Shown here: positions 52,895 to 55,126 of the stretch, one piece after another
Layout of the letters: each line of letters begins with the position of its first letter
Numbering within the stretch: the stretch's first letter is position 1
Source: Deltaproteobacteria bacterium
GTDB taxonomy: Bacteria; Desulfobacterota; Dissulfuribacteria; Dissulfuribacterales; UBA3076
Direction: 5' to 3'
DNA length: 55,126 nt
NCBI GenBank assembly: GCA_018399745.1
Contig: JAGYNZ010000017.1
Span: 1-55,126, forward strand
Position numbers and translations under genes: made by a program
Notes under the pieces: generated by a model
What the model was told of the DNA's origin: nothing
The model's input: only the letters and a program-made list of their open reading frames with translations
The model's database searches: none

Positions 52895-53699
52895 GAGGAT
52901 CAAACAGCAGGTCTTTGTATGCTGCCCTTTTGATTTGCTTGTCAATAAGTATCTCCCATGCCTCCTGCAAGAACGTATTAACCCTGAGATAGGATTAAAC
53001 GGTGAGATCCTGGACCAATTTCAGCGGTCCACATTTAAAAAAGTAGCAAAGATTCTTAAAAAAGAGGGTCTGATTTGTACTGTCCATGCGCCCTATTCAG
53101 ACCTTTCTTTAGGTGCGATAGATCCAAAAGTCCGCAGGGTCACTCTGGAGAGGATAAAAAAGGCATTGGATCTTGCATCTCTGTTTGAGGCCAGGTCTAT
53201 AGTGTGCCATACCGGTTTTGACTATAAGCACTATTTTAATTCAGTAGATAACTGGCTGAAAAATGCCGCGGAATCCATGATTACTCTCTTGGAATACGCG
53301 TCTCAATTCAATATTCCCATAATGCTCGAAAATGTATATGAGCTGGACGCAGAGATACATAAAGATATATTCCGGAAAATCAAATCACCGCTTCTTGGTT
53401 TTTGCCTTGACTTTGGTCATCAGCATGTGTTTTCAAAAATCAGCCTGGACAAATGGCTGAAAGATCTGGGTGATCGACTGGGTCAGATCCACCTTCACGA
53501 TAATATGGGAGTGCATGACGATCACCTCGCTATTGGAGAAGGAATTCTTGATTTTGATAGCCTTTTTTCATGGCTTTATGCCCGGAGCAAGACCCCTGTC
53601 ATGACCCTTGAACCCCATGAAGAATCAGCTTTAATGCCCACTTTGGAAGGTCTTGCCCGATTACTCAATAATTATCCAATAATTTCAGGTTATTCATAA
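52884..53699 (+). CDS. Sugar phosphate isomerase/epimerase-like TIM-barrel protein
   Basis: A 271-residue protein of the xylose isomerase-like barrel superfamily (AP endonuclease 2 group). Metal-binding type residues appear in VHAPYSD, SIVCHTGFD, IMLENVYELD, FCLDFGHQHVF and IHLHDNMG...DHLAIGEG, with a final VMTLEPHEES. The substrate cannot be told. ATG 52884 has caggaggcc at ideal spacing and overlaps the end of the YkgJ-type gene by 11 bases. It probably forms a small operon with queC and the cysteine-cluster gene, without an obvious shared pathway. Confidence 0.85.
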   Translation: MDIERIKQQVFVCCPFDLLVNKYLPCLLQERINPEIGLNGEILDQFQRSTFKKVAKILKKEGLICTVHAPYSDLSLGAIDPKVRRVTLERIKKALDLASLFEARSIVCHTGFDYKHYFNSVDNWLKNAAESMITLLEYASQFNIPIMLENVYELDAEIHKDIFRKIKSPLLGFCLDFGHQHVFSKISLDKWLKDLGDRLGQIHLHDNMGVHDDHLAIGEGILDFDSLFSWLYARSKTPVMTLEPHEESALMPTLEGLARLLNNYPIISGYS

Positions 53700-53807
53700 A
53701 GAATTATCTATCAATAGTTGTTTGATTGTCCTACTTCATAAAGATGTCTAAACCTTGATAGCATTGCAAACTTCTTTTATGAATTATCCAGAAAATGATA
53801 ATGGGCC

Positions 53808-53836
53808 TTGACAAGTTTTGCCTAACTCAGTATTAA
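53808..53836 (+). promoter_or_regulatory. Promoter of the rpsL-rpsG-tuf operon
   Basis: TTGACA, exactly 17 bases, TATTAA: one of the best sigma-70 matches in the window, about 110 bases before rpsL. Transcription should start near 53843. Confidence 0.8.
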
Positions 53837-53852
53837 GAAGGGCTTTCTTTTT

Positions 53853-53905
53853 GAGGCGACTCACTTTCCCTTATTGGAAAGAGGAGTAAGCCTCTTTTAT
53901 TTTTT
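53853..53905 (+). terminator. Attenuator-like hairpin in the rpsL leader
   Basis: A long stem made of gaggc/gcctc (53853-53857 with 53890-53894), actc/gagt (53859-53862 with 53884-53887) and ctttcc/ggaaag (53864-53869 with 53876-53881), followed directly by a T-rich run (53895-53905). It looks like an intrinsic terminator, yet lies between the promoter and rpsL, so it may attenuate ribosomal operon transcription or be bypassed by antitermination. It could also end readthrough from the gene at 52884. Confidence 0.72.
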
Positions 53906-53949
53906 ATAAAGAACAATTTTTAGAGGTAACATTCTGAAGGAGCATACAG

Positions 53950-54321
53950 ATGCCGACTATCAATCAGCTGGTCAGAAAGGGGCGCAAGAAGATCCAAAAG
54001 AAGAACAAGGCGCCTGCCCTGGACTCCTGTCCGCAGCGCCGTGGAGTATGCACGCGTGTCTATACGACGACCCCGAAGAAGCCTAATTCTGCCCTTCGGA
54101 AGGTAGCCCGCGTACGTCTTACCAATGGCATGGAGGTCACGTCCTATATTCCAGGTATCGGCCACAACCTTCAGGAACACTCAGTCGTATTGATTCGCGG
54201 GGGTCGTGTCAAGGACCTTCCAGGTGTTCGGTATCATATTATTAGAGGCACACTGGATGCCCTTGGGGTTCAAGATAGACGCAAGGCAAGATCAAAGTAC
54301 GGCACAAAAAGGCCTAAATAA
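53950..54321 (+). CDS. rpsL: Small ribosomal subunit protein uS12
   Basis: A 123-residue S12 at the decoding centre. It begins [14 protein letters not shown] and has the drug-response segments [15 protein letters not shown] and [11 protein letters not shown]; the lysine in TPKKPNSAL, where streptomycin resistance arises, is the wild-type residue. Length is standard. Ribosome binding site gaaggag. Head of the str operon. Confidence 0.98.
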   Translation: MPTINQLVRKGRKKIQKKNKAPALDSCPQRRGVCTRVYTTTPKKPNSALRKVARVRLTNGMEVTSYIPGIGHNLQEHSVVLIRGGRVKDLPGVRYHIIRGTLDALGVQDRRKARSKYGTKRPK

Positions 54322-54513
54322 TTTAGTCGACATACTGCATTACAGGTTTTTTTGTGAAAATCCATTATGATCATAATTTCCAAATGTGACGTGCGGGTTT
54401 TTTTGAATAATAAAGTCTTTGTAGGGTGTTTCATAACGATAAAGAAATTGAAATAATGCAGGGAATAGGGTATTTTCAGCGGAAATCAAATATAAGACAC
54501 GGGTAAGAAGATT

Positions 54514-54984
54514 ATGCCAAGGAGAAGAGAAATCCCTAAGCGGATTATAGCACCAGACCCAAAGTATAAGAATACTCTGATATCCAAGTTTATTAATGGT
54601 TTGATGCGTGAGGGCAAAAAGAGTGTTTCCCGAAGAATTTTCTATGATGCCATGGAGATCGTGGAAAGGCATTCTAAAGAAGAGCCTGTCAAGGTCTTCG
54701 AACAGGCGATGGAGAATATAAAACCCGTGTTGGAAGTACGATCCAGAAGGGTTGGCGGTGCAACGTATCAGGTGCCGGTTGAGGTTCGAACAGACCGCAG
54801 GCAGGCACTGGCAATAAGATGGCTTGTGGGTTTTTCTAAAAAGAGGGGGGAAAAATCCATGGCCCAGCGATTGGCCGGAGAGTTGTTGGATGCTTACAAT
54901 AAAAGGGGAATGGCCTTTAAAAAGAAAGAGGATACCCACCGTATGGCCGAGGCCAACAAGGCATTTGCACACTATAGATGGTAA
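54514..54984 (+). CDS. rpsG: Small ribosomal subunit protein uS7
   Basis: A 156-residue S7 that nucleates 30S head assembly: [32 protein letters not shown] and the [21 protein letters not shown] block are family-typical. It follows rpsL with a longer gap (192 bases) than usual for the str operon; no coding frame fits in between. The ribosome binding site is modest. Confidence 0.98.
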   Translation: MPRRREIPKRIIAPDPKYKNTLISKFINGLMREGKKSVSRRIFYDAMEIVERHSKEEPVKVFEQAMENIKPVLEVRSRRVGGATYQVPVEVRTDRRQALAIRWLVGFSKKRGEKSMAQRLAGELLDAYNKRGMAFKKKEDTHRMAEANKAFAHYRW

Positions 54985-55092
54985 CTGCAGGCATTTGATG
55001 TTGTCGATGAGTTGTTACCGGCTCTGATGACAAGATAGAAGATATATATAACGTAGTGTAACCAGTGCCTGATAATTTAGTGGAGGATTATC

Positions 55093-55126
55093 GTGAGCAA
55101 GCAAAAATTTGAGCGTACCAAGCCGC
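55093..55126 (+). CDS. tuf: Elongation factor Tu, start only
   Basis: A GTG behind tggaggatta opens MSKQKFERTKP, the conserved N-terminus of EF-Tu, and is cut off by the window end. Only 11 codons are visible, but they match the family exactly in type. In the str operon fusA normally comes before tuf; here none is present between rpsG and this start. Confidence 0.85.
   Translation, partial: MSKQKFERTKP

Overview
The window looks like a stretch of chromosome from an anaerobic, Gram-negative bacterium of the Desulfobacterota (old Deltaproteobacteria) type. The supporting signs are a stand-alone class II superoxide reductase, formate-tetrahydrofolate ligase, diaminopimelate synthesis through a DapL aminotransferase, a KdsD isomerase for Kdo/LPS, RND efflux and porin genes (outer membrane), an rplU-rpmA-obgE-proB-proA-nadD order familiar from that group, and a PEP-CTERM protein next to a PrsR-type regulator. 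This assignment is inferred from gene content and family recognition; no search was run.

Layout. 1-9.5 kb: superoxide reductase, a REC-PAS-histidine kinase, kdsD, ssb, an S12 serine hydrolase, a CCA-adding-type nucleotidyltransferase, a TIGR01212 radical SAM protein, a degraded M48 peptidase fragment and a D-2-hydroxyacid dehydrogenase. 9.8-20.3 kb: rplU, rpmA, obgE, proB, proA, a fused nadD-rsfS gene, a solitary OppF-type ATPase, lon and an M20 peptidase, all on the plus strand. 20.3-24.5 kb (minus): dapA, dapB, dapL, folK and a small TRASH-type membrane protein. 24.8-29.3 kb: a PrsR-type sigma-54 activator, a strong shared terminator, a PEP-CTERM protein with a clear -24/-12 promoter and two perfect inverted copies of a 22-bp upstream site, an OprP/O-type porin and a small cysteine protein. 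29.8-32.7 kb: a subtilase, a lipoprotein and a secreted protein that resembles the C-terminal domain of the subtilase. 32.8-39 kb (minus): a P2-type cation ATPase, a PilB/GspE-like ATPase with eight 28-residue N-terminal repeats, and an exported protein with a degenerate PEP-CTERM-like tail. 39.3-45.4 kb: a ZIP metal transporter and a tetR-adaptor-RND pump operon. 45.6-55.1 kb: fhs, a Sua5/YrdC protein, rpsA-sppA-ihf, queC, a YkgJ-type cysteine-cluster protein, a TIM-barrel isomerase-like protein, and the start of the str operon (rpsL, rpsG, then tuf, cut by the window end).

The parts that best repay a second look are: (1) the PrsR / sigma-54 / PEP-CTERM regulatory unit, where activator, promoter, paired operators and target are all visible together; (2) two diverged copies of a 160-190 bp element with terminal inverted repeats (upstream of lon and inside the dap cluster); (3) the NadD-RsfS fusion; (4) the regular repeat array in the PilB/GspE-like ATPase; (5) the promoter plus attenuator-like hairpin before rpsL, and the absence of fusA between rpsG and tuf. 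I saw no tRNA, rRNA, CRISPR array or intact insertion sequence.
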